A stretch of DNA of 64,000 nt from Leptolyngbya sp. Cla-17 (GCF_016807185.1 NZ_JAEVYN010000002.1:2703367-2767366); one strand, 5' to 3'. Shown: positions 25,782 to 35,535, counted from the stretch's first letter. Notes: generated by a model from the letters alone, not told the origin. Numbers and translations are program-made.

Positions 25782-27761
25782 CTACACCCAGCCCCGAATT
25801 TCGGCATCGGTTAAGGGGCGCTCTAGCTTGATATATTCGCTTTGCGCTGCCTGCAAAATGTGCTGCATTTGCACGGGTGATTCGGATTCGGCTGCCAGAA
25901 ATGCGGCATTCAGGGCGATGTTGCGGATGTTGCCACCGGGAAGGTTCAGTTTTGCCAGCTTGGAGCAGGACAAGTTCTCGGTGGGGGTGAGGGTGGGGAA
26001 GACACGCTGCCAAATTTCGGCACGTTGGGCAGCATCGGGAAAAGGAAACTGCACCACGAAACGGAGACGACGCAGGAATGCTTGATCAAGCGAGTTTCGC
26101 AGGTTTGTCGTCAGAATTGCCAGACCGCGATAGGCTTCCATGCGTTGCAGCAGGTAGGCGACTTCCATATTGGCGTAGCGATCGTGGGAGTCTTTTACCT
26201 CGCTGCGTTTACCAAACAGGGCATCCGCTTCGTCAAACAGCAAAATTGCGCCACCCGTTTCCGCTGCATCGAAGATTCGCCGCAGATTCTTCTCCGTTTC
26301 GCCAATGTACTTGCTCACTACCGAACTCAAGTCAATCCGGTAGAGGTCTAGCTGCAATTCGGTTGCCAGTACTTCCGCTGCTAACGTTTTTCCAGTGCCA
26401 CTTGCTCCCGCAAACAGGGCGCTAATCCCCAAGCCCCGCTGTCCTTTGTTGCCAAAGCCCCATTGCTCGTAGACCTTTGCCCGTTGTTTCACCTGAGCAA
26501 CGATCGCCTGCAAGGTTTGCTTTTCCTTCAATGGCATCACCAGGTCATCCCAACCCACTTGACTGGCGATCGGTTGTGCCAATTCTTCCAGGCGCGGTCG
26601 AGCATGGCTTAAACAGGCACGCCACAGGCGGTTTGATAAGGTCGGATCGGTTGAGTGGCTGACTTGACCAGACAATCCTTGAGTGCAAATCGTTTGAATC
26701 GCGAGGGGAGACAGGCTAAAGTGACTTACCAGCTTGTCAACCTGGTTTGAGAGGGTGAGATCGTCTGTCTTCAACATCGCTCCCAGAGTTTGTAGCCAAA
26801 ATTGTCGCTGTTCGATCGCTGTCGGTTGAGTCACCTCAAAGCTGAAAACAGAACGCTGACGGGCGGAACGTCGATCGCGGCTGAACACAAACATCGGCTG
26901 CTGACAGGCTTCCATCATTCGGGCGATCGCGCTGGTTTGGGCGGGGTAAGGGTTGGCTGCTTCAGTCGGCTCTGCCATATTGTCACAATCCAACAGCAAC
27001 AGGCTGCGAGATAAAATCGCCTCTCGCTGCCACAGAGTTTGGATGGAGCGAAACTGCTGAAAGTCAGCAGGCAACAACTCCGCCGTCAGGTCTAGAAGTC
27101 CATAGCCCAGTTCGGCACACACTGCCGCCGCGATCGCCTGCTTCATGGCGCTGTCCGCACCACTCAACTGCACCAGTGGCGGCGACGACGCTTGTTGAAA
27201 TAGGGTGGCGATTTCCGTCACAAGCTGCTGTTGCGACGGTGGCAGCGGAAAGGGATTAATTGGCAAGGCGGTGACAAGCCCCAGCAGTTGCAGCTCTAAC
27301 TGATTATCTCCCACCAAAAAATGTAAGATTCGCTCGTTAATTCGCAGTGGACGGTGGGATAGCGTGGGCGCGTCTCCCAGTTCGACCAGGTGCCAGCGGC
27401 GAAGGGGTGATTCTGGAGTTGTAGCACTCCAGTGTGCATGTGGCAGACGGCTCAGGGCAAGGCTGAAGGTTGGCGTAATGGATTGACCGGGGAAAATTTC
27501 GAGTTTGGCAATTTCGCTATGCAACTCCATGCCGGCACACAACAACAGCAGCGATCGCTCAAACTGCGATAGCCCCAACAGCTTGCACAATTGTTCAATC
27601 GCAGCGGGTGGATTGAGCGGTTCTAGGGGCGCGGTGGTTAGCGCTTCTGGTTGCAGAAACGCGGCTACCTGTTCGATCGCCGCCAGCAAGTAGTGGTAAT
27701 TTTGCCCTGTCCAGTGGGATATGACTGCCGTAGCTGCGCCAGCCGGGATCGCCTCAACCAT
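25782..27761 (-). CDS. eCIS AAA+ ATPase (Afp15/Cis15-like)
   Basis: 659 residues. The N-terminal ~380 residues are helical and variable. The C-terminal AAA+ module has Walker A (FAGASGTGKTLAAEVLA), Walker B (AILLFDEADALFGKRSEV), sensor 1 (LAILTTNLRNSLD) and arginine finger (FLRRLRFVVQFPFP). This is the standard ATPase of eCIS clusters, thought to act in assembly or recycling of the particle in the producing cell rather than in contraction. It overlaps the 77-aa gene by 8 bases and precedes the M15 effector. Family assignment is firm. Confidence 0.92.
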   Translation of the reverse strand: MVEAIPAGAATAVISHWTGQNYHYLLAAIEQVAAFLQPEALTTAPLEPLNPPAAIEQLCKLLGLSQFERSLLLLCAGMELHSEIAKLEIFPGQSITPTFSLALSRLPHAHWSATTPESPLRRWHLVELGDAPTLSHRPLRINERILHFLVGDNQLELQLLGLVTALPINPFPLPPSQQQLVTEIATLFQQASSPPLVQLSGADSAMKQAIAAAVCAELGYGLLDLTAELLPADFQQFRSIQTLWQREAILSRSLLLLDCDNMAEPTEAANPYPAQTSAIARMMEACQQPMFVFSRDRRSARQRSVFSFEVTQPTAIEQRQFWLQTLGAMLKTDDLTLSNQVDKLVSHFSLSPLAIQTICTQGLSGQVSHSTDPTLSNRLWRACLSHARPRLEELAQPIASQVGWDDLVMPLKEKQTLQAIVAQVKQRAKVYEQWGFGNKGQRGLGISALFAGASGTGKTLAAEVLATELQLDLYRIDLSSVVSKYIGETEKNLRRIFDAAETGGAILLFDEADALFGKRSEVKDSHDRYANMEVAYLLQRMEAYRGLAILTTNLRNSLDQAFLRRLRFVVQFPFPDAAQRAEIWQRVFPTLTPTENLSCSKLAKLNLPGGNIRNIALNAAFLAAESESPVQMQHILQAAQSEYIKLERPLTDAEIRGWV

Positions 27762-27987
27762 TCAGTTGCTCCGTTGATTGGATCAAGGTTTGCAAATAAG
27801 CAATGGCTTCCTGAGGCTTTAGTAGCACGACTTGATCCCGTTGCAACAATTCATAGTCTCCGCCCCGATAGCCGTGCCCCACAATTACACCCAGCGTGAT
27901 CGCCCGATTGCCCAGGGTGTTGAGTTGGTTATAGTCCGGCTCGACGGCTTCAGGTTCAGGGTGGTGGTTGTCGATTGGGTCTGGCAT
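27754..27987 (-). CDS. Small conserved-position eCIS protein, unknown function
   Basis: The 77-residue protein (MPDPIDNHHPEPEAVEPDYN..., then NRAITLGVIVGHGYRGGDYE, QVVLLKPQEAIAYLQTL) is acidic at its start and otherwise beta-rich. Its gene is 33 bp after the DUF4255 gene and overlaps the ATPase gene by 8 bases, so translation is coupled and a role in assembly is likely. I do not recognise the family. Confidence 0.7.
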   Translation of the reverse strand: MPDPIDNHHPEPEAVEPDYNQLNTLGNRAITLGVIVGHGYRGGDYELLQRDQVVLLKPQEAIAYLQTLIQSTEQLNG

Positions 27988-28020
27988 AGATGAAGGGAGA
28001 AGGGGAAAGAGAGAAGGAGG

Positions 28021-29286
28021 CTAGCGAATGAGAATTTTGGGACCTACATACCAGTCGTAGGTGGAGCTATCGGGGTTGGTGTCTACTTGGAGTTGGCTTT
28101 CAGCGCCGTCGATCATCAACCGGACTAAATAGTCTCCCGGACTGACATCGTGAAACGGCACGATAACAGAAGTAGCATCCTGAGTCCGAACTAGCGCATC
28201 AAACAGATAGGATGTTGGGCGATCGGTGTGCCATTCGTTGAGCGCGACTACGACTCGCTGTTTAGCTCCAATCGTCAAGTTGACTTGGAGTTGCAGCCGT
28301 CCAGATCGCAGTTCATCGTCTTCTCCGCCTGTGGAGGCTTGAGTCACCGTCAACAAGCGTGGACGGAGCACAAACGGAGCAGCGTTGGATTCCTTGCCTC
28401 GCCTGCGGGAACTGTCGCTCGCTTGAGGCGGATGAATCACTTGCAAGCTTTGAATTCCGGCTTGCAGCACGGTTGACGGGATTAGAGAAAGGGGTAACAC
28501 AATCTGAGAATCAGTCACGTCAGTCGGCATAACTTCAACCCCGCAGAGCCTCACTCCGGTTGCCCAAGCGCCTTTCAATTGTCTACCTGTAATTACCAAT
28601 GTGCTATCTGCCAAAATTGCTTCGGCAACGCCTCCTTGAGCGCTAATTTGCTCAATTTGCGGTTGACTAAAGTAGGGTGAAAGTCCATTCGTGCGGCGAT
28701 CGCGAATCGGTAATCCTCGGGCGGGTGACTCTTCGCCCTCTATCAACACCACCAAAACTTTATAGGCAACCGACAGCATGTAGGATGTTTGGAAAAAGAC
28801 CGACCAGGTTTTAGAGAGGTCATCTAAGTTCAGGTCAAGTGGCACAATGCTCATCTGCTGCACTTGCTCTGCTAGGTTTGATTCCTGCAAAAACGGTAGC
28901 GTCGAGTCGCGGCAGGCAGTCCGAATCATCTCATTGGAAATCACTCGCTTGTCGTTTAGCGTTCGCATCACACTACCCATCAACCGTTGGGGTTCTAGCT
29001 CAGTGTCATTGCCGTAGAAGCTGAACATATAGTATAGATCCAGCGCCGCTTGCCGTTTAGTCGGCATTCCCCGAGATCGAAAGGGCGTGGCATCCATATT
29101 GTTTAAGGTTGGATTGGCGATCACCTGGTACAGGAACAGATTCACTCCAGACTCCGGTGTACCATTGCCAATATCGCTAGGACGCACAGTGGTAACTCGC
29201 GCTCCTTCAATGTCCATCTGCACGGCTGCTTGAAGCGTTCGCTGGAGCGTTGCAGTGACAGTTGCTACGGCGAGGTAGTTACTCAT
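28021..29286 (-). CDS. eCIS tail terminator, DUF4255/Pvc16_N family (Afp16-like)
   Basis: 421 residues from the ATG at 29284-29286 (MSNYLAVATVTATLQRTLQA); the open frame extends 39 codons further upstream without family similarity. The Pvc16_N domain (~1-190; VTTVRPSDIGNGTPESGVNL, FLYQVIANPTLNN, DLYYMFSFYGND) is followed by a beta-sandwich tail (~230-420). Afp16-type proteins cap the sheath-tube end and set termination. It follows the response regulator by 43 bp and belongs to the minus-strand arm with the ATPase. A second short DUF4255 protein opens the plus-strand arm. Confidence 0.9.
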   Translation of the reverse strand: MSNYLAVATVTATLQRTLQAAVQMDIEGARVTTVRPSDIGNGTPESGVNLFLYQVIANPTLNNMDATPFRSRGMPTKRQAALDLYYMFSFYGNDTELEPQRLMGSVMRTLNDKRVISNEMIRTACRDSTLPFLQESNLAEQVQQMSIVPLDLNLDDLSKTWSVFFQTSYMLSVAYKVLVVLIEGEESPARGLPIRDRRTNGLSPYFSQPQIEQISAQGGVAEAILADSTLVITGRQLKGAWATGVRLCGVEVMPTDVTDSQIVLPLSLIPSTVLQAGIQSLQVIHPPQASDSSRRRGKESNAAPFVLRPRLLTVTQASTGGEDDELRSGRLQLQVNLTIGAKQRVVVALNEWHTDRPTSYLFDALVRTQDATSVIVPFHDVSPGDYLVRLMIDGAESQLQVDTNPDSSTYDWYVGPKILIR

Positions 29287-29329
29287 GAAGGGGAAGAATA
29301 TTAAGGAGTGGGAGTAACGGAAAACTGAC

Positions 29330-30031
29330 CTAGGCTGAGATAAGTCCGAGTTTGAGAGCTTGCAGAGCGGCTTGAGTGCGGCTGGAGACGTTGAGTTTCT
29401 CAAAGATGGTAGTCAGGTAGGCTTTGACGGTGCCGACAGTGATATTGAGCTGCCGGGAAATCAGGTCGTTGGATGCACCTTGTACCAGCCAGTACAGCAC
29501 TTCTCGTTCTCGCTCGGTCAAATGAATAGTGTGAGTACCGGGCATAGAACGCCCAGCACAGAAGTGAAATCGATGAAAAAATTGGGTAGCAACTTCAGGC
29601 GATAAGTAAATCTGATTTTGCAGCACGGCTTGAATTGCTTCTAACAACTGGGTGGAAAGGGTGTGTTTAAAAATATAGCCTTTCGCTCCGGCTTGCATCG
29701 CTTTAAACACCCATTCTTCTTCGTGATGCCCTGATAGCACCAGAATGTGATTAGTTTTGGAGTGAGATCGCAGGTGTTGCAACACTTCGACACCGCTATC
29801 TTGGGCTAGTTCCATGTCGAGCAAGATTAGCATGGGAGATTGCTGAATTGCCAGTGCGATCGCTTGTTGCGGTGATGCGGCTTGCCCCACAATTTGAAAC
29901 TGGAGAGAGCTGGTTGTGCTGTGAAAGTCGAGCAAGTTGCGCAACCCCTGCCGAAAAGCTGCACAATCATCGACCAGTAGAGTTGAAATGGGATGCGTAA
30001 AAGGGGAAGCGATAGGAGGAAGAGAATACAT
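29330..30031 (-). CDS. LuxR/NarL-type response regulator
   Basis: 233 residues from the ATG at 30029-30031; a longer frame starting at 30124 would include the direct repeats and has no family match. The receiver domain carries acidic LVDDC and the phospho-acceptor Asp in LILLDMELAQDSG, with conserved Lys in GYIFKHT. The C-terminal LuxR helix-turn-helix is LTEREREVLYWLVQGASNDL to VKAYLTTIFEKLNV. It is paired with the histidine kinase at 30174-31307 and lies 43 bp ahead of the eCIS terminator gene, so it is well placed to control production of the injection system. Confidence 0.9.
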   Translation of the reverse strand: MYSLPPIASPFTHPISTLLVDDCAAFRQGLRNLLDFHSTTSSLQFQIVGQAASPQQAIALAIQQSPMLILLDMELAQDSGVEVLQHLRSHSKTNHILVLSGHHEEEWVFKAMQAGAKGYIFKHTLSTQLLEAIQAVLQNQIYLSPEVATQFFHRFHFCAGRSMPGTHTIHLTEREREVLYWLVQGASNDLISRQLNITVGTVKAYLTTIFEKLNVSSRTQAALQALKLGLISA

Positions 30032-30073
30032 GGGGGCGGTTCCTTCGAGGCAAAATCTAAATTTGATTCGTTT

Positions 30074-30162
30074 AATCAATGAATACGGATGTACAGCGGC
30101 AATAATGCACCAACCATTAATCAATCAATACGGATGTACAGCGGCAATAATGCACCAACCAT
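30074..30162. repeat. Two 45-bp direct repeats upstream of the response regulator
   Basis: The unit TAATCAAT-AATACGGATGTACAGCGGC... through CAACCAT occurs at 30074-30117 and 30119-30162, nearly identical, 45 bp apart. It fills the gap between kinase and response-regulator genes. Either a recent tandem duplication or duplicated operator sites (45 bp is about four helical turns). Confidence 0.75.
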
Positions 30163-30173
30163 CTCCGTTGGTC

Positions 30174-31307
30174 TCAGGAACTTCTTGGTAACACTATGCA
30201 GAACTGTGCGCCGCCATCCGGTAAGTTACTCCCCCATAAACTACCCTGATGTTCCAGAATGATTTGCTTGGCGATCGATAGCCCTAGACCCGTTCCGCCA
30301 AGGCGACGCGAGTAAAATGGAGTGCCCAGTGATCGCAAATCTTCTCCGGATAGACCCGGTCCGTTATCGTTAATTTTGATTAACACCTCAGTTTGAAAGG
30401 TTTGCCAGGTGCAGGTGATTTGTCCAGCAATCGGACTGAAGGCGATCGCGTTGGCGAGTAAATTCTGAAATACCTGCTTGATCTTCCACTCGTCTACCCG
30501 CAGCCACAGTGGTTCAGCATCGCAACTCAGTTTCAGCTGCTTCTGTTCAATCCAGAGATGCATCCCTTGAAGGCACTGGTGCAACACCTGTCGCAGATCG
30601 CAGGGAGCAAGCTGATTAGCGGAGTCAGGCGATTCAGTCAGGTGATCGAGACTGATATGCATCTCCTGGATCGTGGTATGCAGATGTTGGATCCAGTCTT
30701 GGGATCGTCGATCAACAACAGTCTTTTTTAACAGATCAACATACAGCAGCATGAGTGCCAGAGGCGTGCGAAGTTGGTGGCGCTGGCGCTGCAAAATTTC
30801 TTGAAGCTGGGACTGACCCATCTCGGAAGTTAACTTCACTGGCTGGGAAACTGTTTGGGAAACTGGCTGAGGGAAAAGCTGGGAATTTATGGCTTGAGCG
30901 TACAGGCAAATGCCATACTGCTGATGCTCAGATAGCGGTGTGTTCTGCCAACTCATCAGGTAATAGCTGTTGATTGCGCCACTTACGCCGTGACACCAAC
31001 AACCGTAAACATGTTGATCAGGAAATGCTCTCCATTCTAGCGATACTAGTTCAAATGATTCCGCTGTGCGTGATTGAAGCGCAATCGCTATTTCTAATAA
31101 TTGGGAGAGATCTGTATCAGCTAAATTCAGAGAAGCGTTGTAATAGCTTAACAGCTGAAGTTTATGATTGGAATCAAGTCTGAGCAGGCAACCACCCGCC
31201 AGTCTGAATTGCTGAATAAATTGGGTTAATGAGGTCTGGAAAACGGTTGGATAACAGTCAGCCTCTAAATAAGTTTGAATCGAAAATTCCGAGATTGGAA
31301 TAGACAC
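30174..31307 (-). CDS. Soluble sensor histidine kinase
   Basis: 377 residues without transmembrane helices. The N-terminal ~180 residues are an unrecognised, possibly GAF-like sensor. HisKA has RHQLRTPLALMLLYVDLLKK with the phospho-acceptor His. HATPase_c has NLLANAIAFSP (N-box), INDNGPGLSGEDL (G1) and GTGLGLSIAKQI (G2). It would phosphorylate the adjacent response regulator. It is the first gene of the minus-strand eCIS arm and lies 173 bp from an IS630 copy that separates the two arms. Confidence 0.9.
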   Translation of the reverse strand: MSIPISEFSIQTYLEADCYPTVFQTSLTQFIQQFRLAGGCLLRLDSNHKLQLLSYYNASLNLADTDLSQLLEIAIALQSRTAESFELVSLEWRAFPDQHVYGCWCHGVSGAINSYYLMSWQNTPLSEHQQYGICLYAQAINSQLFPQPVSQTVSQPVKLTSEMGQSQLQEILQRQRHQLRTPLALMLLYVDLLKKTVVDRRSQDWIQHLHTTIQEMHISLDHLTESPDSANQLAPCDLRQVLHQCLQGMHLWIEQKQLKLSCDAEPLWLRVDEWKIKQVFQNLLANAIAFSPIAGQITCTWQTFQTEVLIKINDNGPGLSGEDLRSLGTPFYSRRLGGTGLGLSIAKQIILEHQGSLWGSNLPDGGAQFCIVLPRSS

Positions 31308-31480
31308 CTGAATCCCCTTGGTACAAAGATCTATCGAAAGAAGGAGTCCGGCTTAGCCACGGATCGGTAGAATTGACGCTTTTAAATTCATGTCTAGTTT
31401 TACCCACGTTACACGGCGAATAGTTTTTCTCCAAGAAACTACTGAGTACAATTCATTTATTTTTAGAATTCTTAACTTTA

Positions 31481-32493
31481 CGGCGGATTGCAGTGTTAAG
31501 AGGGACAGTAACAGCAGTGTGCAAACCAGTTGTGCAAATGTTGAGGATCTATCAAATCCATCGCTGTGGCAATGAGGGTATCTACCCTTTTCGAGGTTGT
31601 CGGCGAGAACTGTCTTAGGAAAGCCTTTAACTGTGACCACCAATGCTCAATCGGATTAAATTCGGGAGAGTAAGGAGACAGATACAGAACCTTCGCTCCA
31701 ACCGCCTCAATTAAAGGTGCAATGGCTTTTACCTTGTGAGCAGGCAGGTTATCCATGACCACGACAGCCCCTTTCCACAGTTGAGGCACAAGACACTTTG
31801 AGACGTACACCTCAAAGACAACCGCGTCCATCGACTGATCTATCGTCATCACAGCCAGCACCTTTGAGACGGTAATCGCGCCCATGACACTCACCTTCTT
31901 GCCCCGATAAAAAGGTTTGAAGTCATACGCTCGTTCCCCAGGTGCAGCACGGGCATGGGTTCGCATGAGTCCCAGTAGAACACCCATCTCATCGAGAAAC
32001 ACTAAATCTTTGAGTTCTATACTCGTCACCTGTGCCCAGTACTCCTGTCTCAGGAGTTGGACTCGTTCGCTGGTGGCTTGGCTGGAGCGGAGCGTTTTTT
32101 TTTGCGCGGTAAATTGAGTCTCTGAAAGGTTCGGCACATAGTACTTTGGCTAACCCATAGCCCAGTCTCATCAAAGAGTAGCTCACAATATTCCGCTAAG
32201 GTCGCATCGCGCTGGTTCTCGAAGATCGCCACTAACTGGTCTTTGTGCTCCATCACAGGACTCACCGAACCACCCTGCTTATGGGGAACGACGTGACCTT
32301 CTGTGCGCTTCTGAATCATCCATCTCTCGACGCAACTCTTGCTGACAGCAAAGCGGGCAGCAACTTTTCGGATCGAGCTATCACCCTTCTCCATAGCACT
32401 TACAATCTTCTCTCGAAAGTCTATGGAATACGGCTTCATTTTTGACCCAACGTTGTAATCCTTCATTGTCCTCTATCTGACTGCAATCCGCTG
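31481..32493 (-). mobile_element. IS630-family element, subtype A copy 2 (1013 bp, complete)
   Basis: Termini CGGCGGATTGCAGT (31481) and ACTGCAATCCGCTG (ending 32493) are flanked by TA on both sides (31479-31480, 32494-32495). It is nearly identical to the nested copy at 3566-5890 and one base longer because of a 9-A rather than 8-A run. It sits between the divergent eCIS arms, where shared regulatory sequence would be expected. Confidence 0.93.
31496..32466 (-). CDS. IS630-family transposase, two frames joined by a 9-A slippery run
   Basis: Frame A (32466-32050) encodes the helix-turn-helix portion (SSIRKVAARFAVSKSCVERW). Frame B (to 31496) encodes the DDE core: DLVFLDEMGVLLG, VVVMDNLPAHKVKA and SPEFNPIEHWWSQLKAFLRQ with the last Glu. 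The overlap contains A9 at 32096-32104; a -1 shift there joins the frames, a mechanism common in IS630 elements. This is the only subtype A copy with a complete DDE domain. Confidence 0.85.
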
Positions 32494-32617
32494 TATTAAT
32501 TCGAGAAAAACCATGACTCAACTTCTAACAACACTCATAATTCCTAACTAAAGTCGAGTTTCGTCTATCAAATCCTTTTCCTAAAGTATGGAAATAGGGT
32601 TCTTGGATTCCTGACCT

Positions 32618-33082
32618 ATGATTTCTGCTGCCTCACAGACCTTAGCTGGGTTAATCGCTCAGGAGATGTCTCAGATCTCTAAAGAACAGATCTCGTTTGA
32701 GCATCCGCGTCTATGGCAGAAGGGCAAACCAGGGTTAAACCTGTATTGCTATCACGTTCAGGAAATAGACCATCTAAGAAGCTCTGATTGTCGTTGGTTC
32801 GATCTGACTTTTTTAGTTAGCGTTGCCGATTACACCAGTCTGGGGGAACAGGACTTGCTCTCTAATGTGTTAGCGATGCTCTCTCAGCATCAATCGTTGC
32901 CTGATGCCGTTTTGGATCGGACGCTCTGCGGAGGGGGGGCGATACGGTTGCGTTTTTTTCCGCAGGCACTGGCTGAGTCTATTCAGTTCTGGGCTGTACT
33001 GTGTACGCCTTTACAGCTAGCGTTACACGTCACTTTAACTGTTCCCTACTTGCCTCTAAATCAGGTTGCGCTGATGCCTTGA
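32618..33082 (+). CDS. Short DUF4255 (Pvc16_N-type) eCIS protein
   Basis: The 154-residue protein has the Pvc16_N pattern: MISAASQTLAGLIAQEMSQI, SFEHPRLWQKGKPGLNLYCY and WFDLTFLVSVADYTSLGEQD. Unlike the 421-residue paralog at 28021-29286 it lacks the beta-sandwich tail. Paired DUF4255 proteins occur in many cyanobacterial eCIS clusters; one may terminate the tube and the other the sheath, but this is inference. It opens the plus-strand arm. Its 124-bp upstream region after the IS is AT-rich and may hold the promoter. Confidence 0.85.
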   Translation: MISAASQTLAGLIAQEMSQISKEQISFEHPRLWQKGKPGLNLYCYHVQEIDHLRSSDCRWFDLTFLVSVADYTSLGEQDLLSNVLAMLSQHQSLPDAVLDRTLCGGGAIRLRFFPQALAESIQFWAVLCTPLQLALHVTLTVPYLPLNQVALMP

Positions 33083-33167
33083 GGTTTTTCTGTTGGTTAT
33101 GCCTGTAGGCGATCGCGTCTCTGGGCAATGTGCTTTCCATCCCTCATCCATAAACGGAGTGTGAATC

Positions 33168-34877
33168 ATGGCATTGGATTATTTTGCTCCTGGTGTATAC
33201 GTTGAAGAGGTCGATCGCGGCAGTCGCCCCCTCGAAGGCATCAGCATGAGCGTGGCGGGGTTTGTGGGCTTCACTGAAGACGTGCGGGGCGATGCGGATT
33301 TATTTAAACCCCTGTTGATCACCAATTGGGGACAATACCTGGAATGCTTTGCCAAGCCGGGTTCAGATGGCTTCACAGACTTTGATGCCTACCTGCCCTT
33401 CGCGGTGCAGGGCTGGTTTCAGAACGGTGGCGGACGCTGTTGGGTAGTGAGCATTGGCACCAAGCTGCCGGGAACTCCAGCCCCCTCGCCCGATGAAACT
33501 GCGACCCGATTGCTCACCTCTGCCCGCAAGCCTTCCCTCAGTTTCAACCTCAAGCCGTCGGAAGCGGAGGAGGATGGTGCTTTGGCATTACCAGGTGCAG
33601 ATCGAATTACGGTCACCATCCAGGAAAGTGAACCCAAGCCTGTAGAGGATGCTGACTCCGACGCTGAACCACCGTTTAACACGGGGGAATTCTTCACCGT
33701 GCTGGTTAGTAGCGACGGTCGGGTGCTGGAAACCTTCCCTCATCTGTCGATGAACCCACAAGTGGAAACGGCTGTGGCAGATTATGCGGTGACGGCTCTG
33801 GAAGCATCCGAATATCTCACGGTTGCCGACCTATCCGCCGAGACTGGTCGCCCCCTGTCGCGCCGCCCGAACAATGGGCGCTACGAAGTGGCACCGCCGC
33901 CTTACATTGCCCCCGTTGAGCGCCTGTCGAGAGACATGCACGGGGTGCGGGATGAACGATGCGGCATTCAAGGCTTGTTTGAAATTGATGAAGTGGCGAT
34001 GATTGCCTGCCCCGACCTGATGCGGGCATTTCAGAACGGCATGCTGGATCTCGACCAGATTCACGCCATTATGGAAATGATGGTGAGTACGTGCGAAAAC
34101 TCTTTCCCAGGTCCTGCTTATCGCATGGTGGTGTTGGATGCACCGCCCGTAAAATTGCGACGGGGTGAAGCGCCAGTCGCGCCAGAGGAACAAAAACCCC
34201 AGGATGTAGCGCAGTGGCTGAGCCATTTCAATCGGCGCTCAATGTTTGGCGCACTCTACTATCCCTGGATTAAGGTCGCCAATCCGCGCAACAACAATCG
34301 CCCGATCATGATCCCGCCCTGTGGACACATGATGGGGATCTGGTGTCGCACCGATGAGTCTCGCGGCGTATTCAAAGCCCCCGCAAACGAAACCCCAAGA
34401 GGTGTGTTGGGATTGGCATATGAAACTAATATGCGCGAACAAGAACTGCTGAACCCACTAGGGATCAATTGCATCCGCAACTTTGCCAACTTCAATCGCG
34501 GGTATAAAGTTTGGGGTGCCCGTACCCTAGTTGAACCCGATAATGTGCAATGGCGGTACATCAGTGTGCGGCGCTTGATCAGCTACATCGAAAAGACGAT
34601 CGAACTTGGCACCCAATGGGTCGTTTTTGAACCCAACGATGAAGACTTGTGGGCGCGAGTTAACCGCACTGTCGAAGGCTTCCTGACACGGCTATGGCGG
34701 GATGGAGCGCTATTTGGAGCCAGTCCTAATGAGGCGTTCTATGTCAAATGTGATGGGGAGTTAAATACCCCTGACACGATGATGCTCGGTCGTCTGTATG
34801 TCGAAGTGGGGGTTTGCCCAGTGCGTCCGGCAGAATTTGTCATCTTCCGCATCAGTCAGTGGGCTCCGAACCAGTAA
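33168..34877 (+). CDS. Contractile sheath protein (Afp2-4/phage tail sheath family)
   Basis: 569 residues beginning MALDYFAPGVYVEEVDRGSR, the standard sheath start, with ISMSVAGFVGFTEDV. The C-terminal subtilisin-like sheath core includes NRRSMFGALYYPWIKVAN, IIPPCGHMMGIWCRTDE and the handshake end ARVNRTVEGFLTRLWRDGAL to EVGVCPVRPAEFVIFRIS. The variable domain III at ~110-250 is exposed on the outside. Contraction of this sheath drives the tube into the target. Only one sheath gene is seen, whereas Afp has three. Confidence 0.95.
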   Translation: MALDYFAPGVYVEEVDRGSRPLEGISMSVAGFVGFTEDVRGDADLFKPLLITNWGQYLECFAKPGSDGFTDFDAYLPFAVQGWFQNGGGRCWVVSIGTKLPGTPAPSPDETATRLLTSARKPSLSFNLKPSEAEEDGALALPGADRITVTIQESEPKPVEDADSDAEPPFNTGEFFTVLVSSDGRVLETFPHLSMNPQVETAVADYAVTALEASEYLTVADLSAETGRPLSRRPNNGRYEVAPPPYIAPVERLSRDMHGVRDERCGIQGLFEIDEVAMIACPDLMRAFQNGMLDLDQIHAIMEMMVSTCENSFPGPAYRMVVLDAPPVKLRRGEAPVAPEEQKPQDVAQWLSHFNRRSMFGALYYPWIKVANPRNNNRPIMIPPCGHMMGIWCRTDESRGVFKAPANETPRGVLGLAYETNMREQELLNPLGINCIRNFANFNRGYKVWGARTLVEPDNVQWRYISVRRLISYIEKTIELGTQWVVFEPNDEDLWARVNRTVEGFLTRLWRDGALFGASPNEAFYVKCDGELNTPDTMMLGRLYVEVGVCPVRPAEFVIFRISQWAPNQ

Positions 34878-34917
34878 GCACTTTTCATGCGGTCGTGCTT
34901 TAGACCGATGATTGACC

Positions 34918-34952
34918 ATAGGCAGGGATGTTCCACTGACCTCCCTACCTAT
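34918..34952 (+). terminator. Hairpin between sheath and first tube gene
   Basis: ATAGGCAGGGA (34918-34928) pairs with TCCCTACCTAT (34942-34952) with one mismatch, loop 13. It lies 40 bp after the sheath stop and has no T-run. It may stabilise or attenuate the transcript to set the sheath-to-tube ratio. Confidence 0.4.
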
Positions 34953-35001
34953 GAAACCAACATTGTGACAACACTCCCCTTTTATTTCAAAGGAATCGAT
35001 T

Positions 35002-35535
35002 ATGCAAGCAGGTGGAAATCCGGTCAAACCAATTACAACGAGTTATTTCTACGTTGAATTTGATCGCTTGACCGAGAAGCCGGTCAAAAGTGTGCAGGAG
35101 ATTAAGTTCTCGGGACAGGTGAAGGGTCACGAAAAAGCCCTAGCATCCACCAAAGGCGGTAAAACCTTGCGTCAGAGTACCTCAACCGGGTTTGAAGAAA
35201 ATCCCAACTTCACGATCGAAGTGTATCTGCGTGAAGGCGACATGGATTTTTACAACTGGTTCAACGAAACAATGCCTACCAACTACTCGGCTGGTACGGG
35301 TGGGGCTGCGGGCAAAGGGAAATGGGCCGATAACCGCCGCAGCGGCGCGATCACGGCTTACGATCCCGGCGATAAACCCATTTTGCGATGGAACATCAAA
35401 AACGCTTGGATTAAAAGCTACAAGCTGTCCGATTTTGCCGCGGATGGCAGCGATTTTGCCGTTGAAACGCTGGAATTGGTTTGTGAAGATATTCGTCGCG
35501 TTGATCCGGGGAAAACGGATTATGCGACACAGTAG
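35002..35535 (+). CDS. Inner tube protein (gp19/Afp1-Afp5 family), paralog 1
   Basis: 177 residues. The N-terminal strand pair SYFYVEFDRLTEKPVKSVQE, the helix DMDFYNWFNETMP and the end IKSYKLSDFAADGSDFAVET to LVCEDIRRV are the T4-gp19-like tube fold. Hexameric rings of such proteins stack inside the sheath. AAAGGAATCG upstream is a plausible ribosome-binding site. It is followed by two further tube paralogs. Confidence 0.9.
   Translation: MQAGGNPVKPITTSYFYVEFDRLTEKPVKSVQEIKFSGQVKGHEKALASTKGGKTLRQSTSTGFEENPNFTIEVYLREGDMDFYNWFNETMPTNYSAGTGGAAGKGKWADNRRSGAITAYDPGDKPILRWNIKNAWIKSYKLSDFAADGSDFAVETLELVCEDIRRVDPGKTDYATQ

Noticed and set aside
28839..29024. Short plus-strand frames opposite the DUF4255 gene
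   Set aside because: They are shadows of the minus-strand gene with no independent support.
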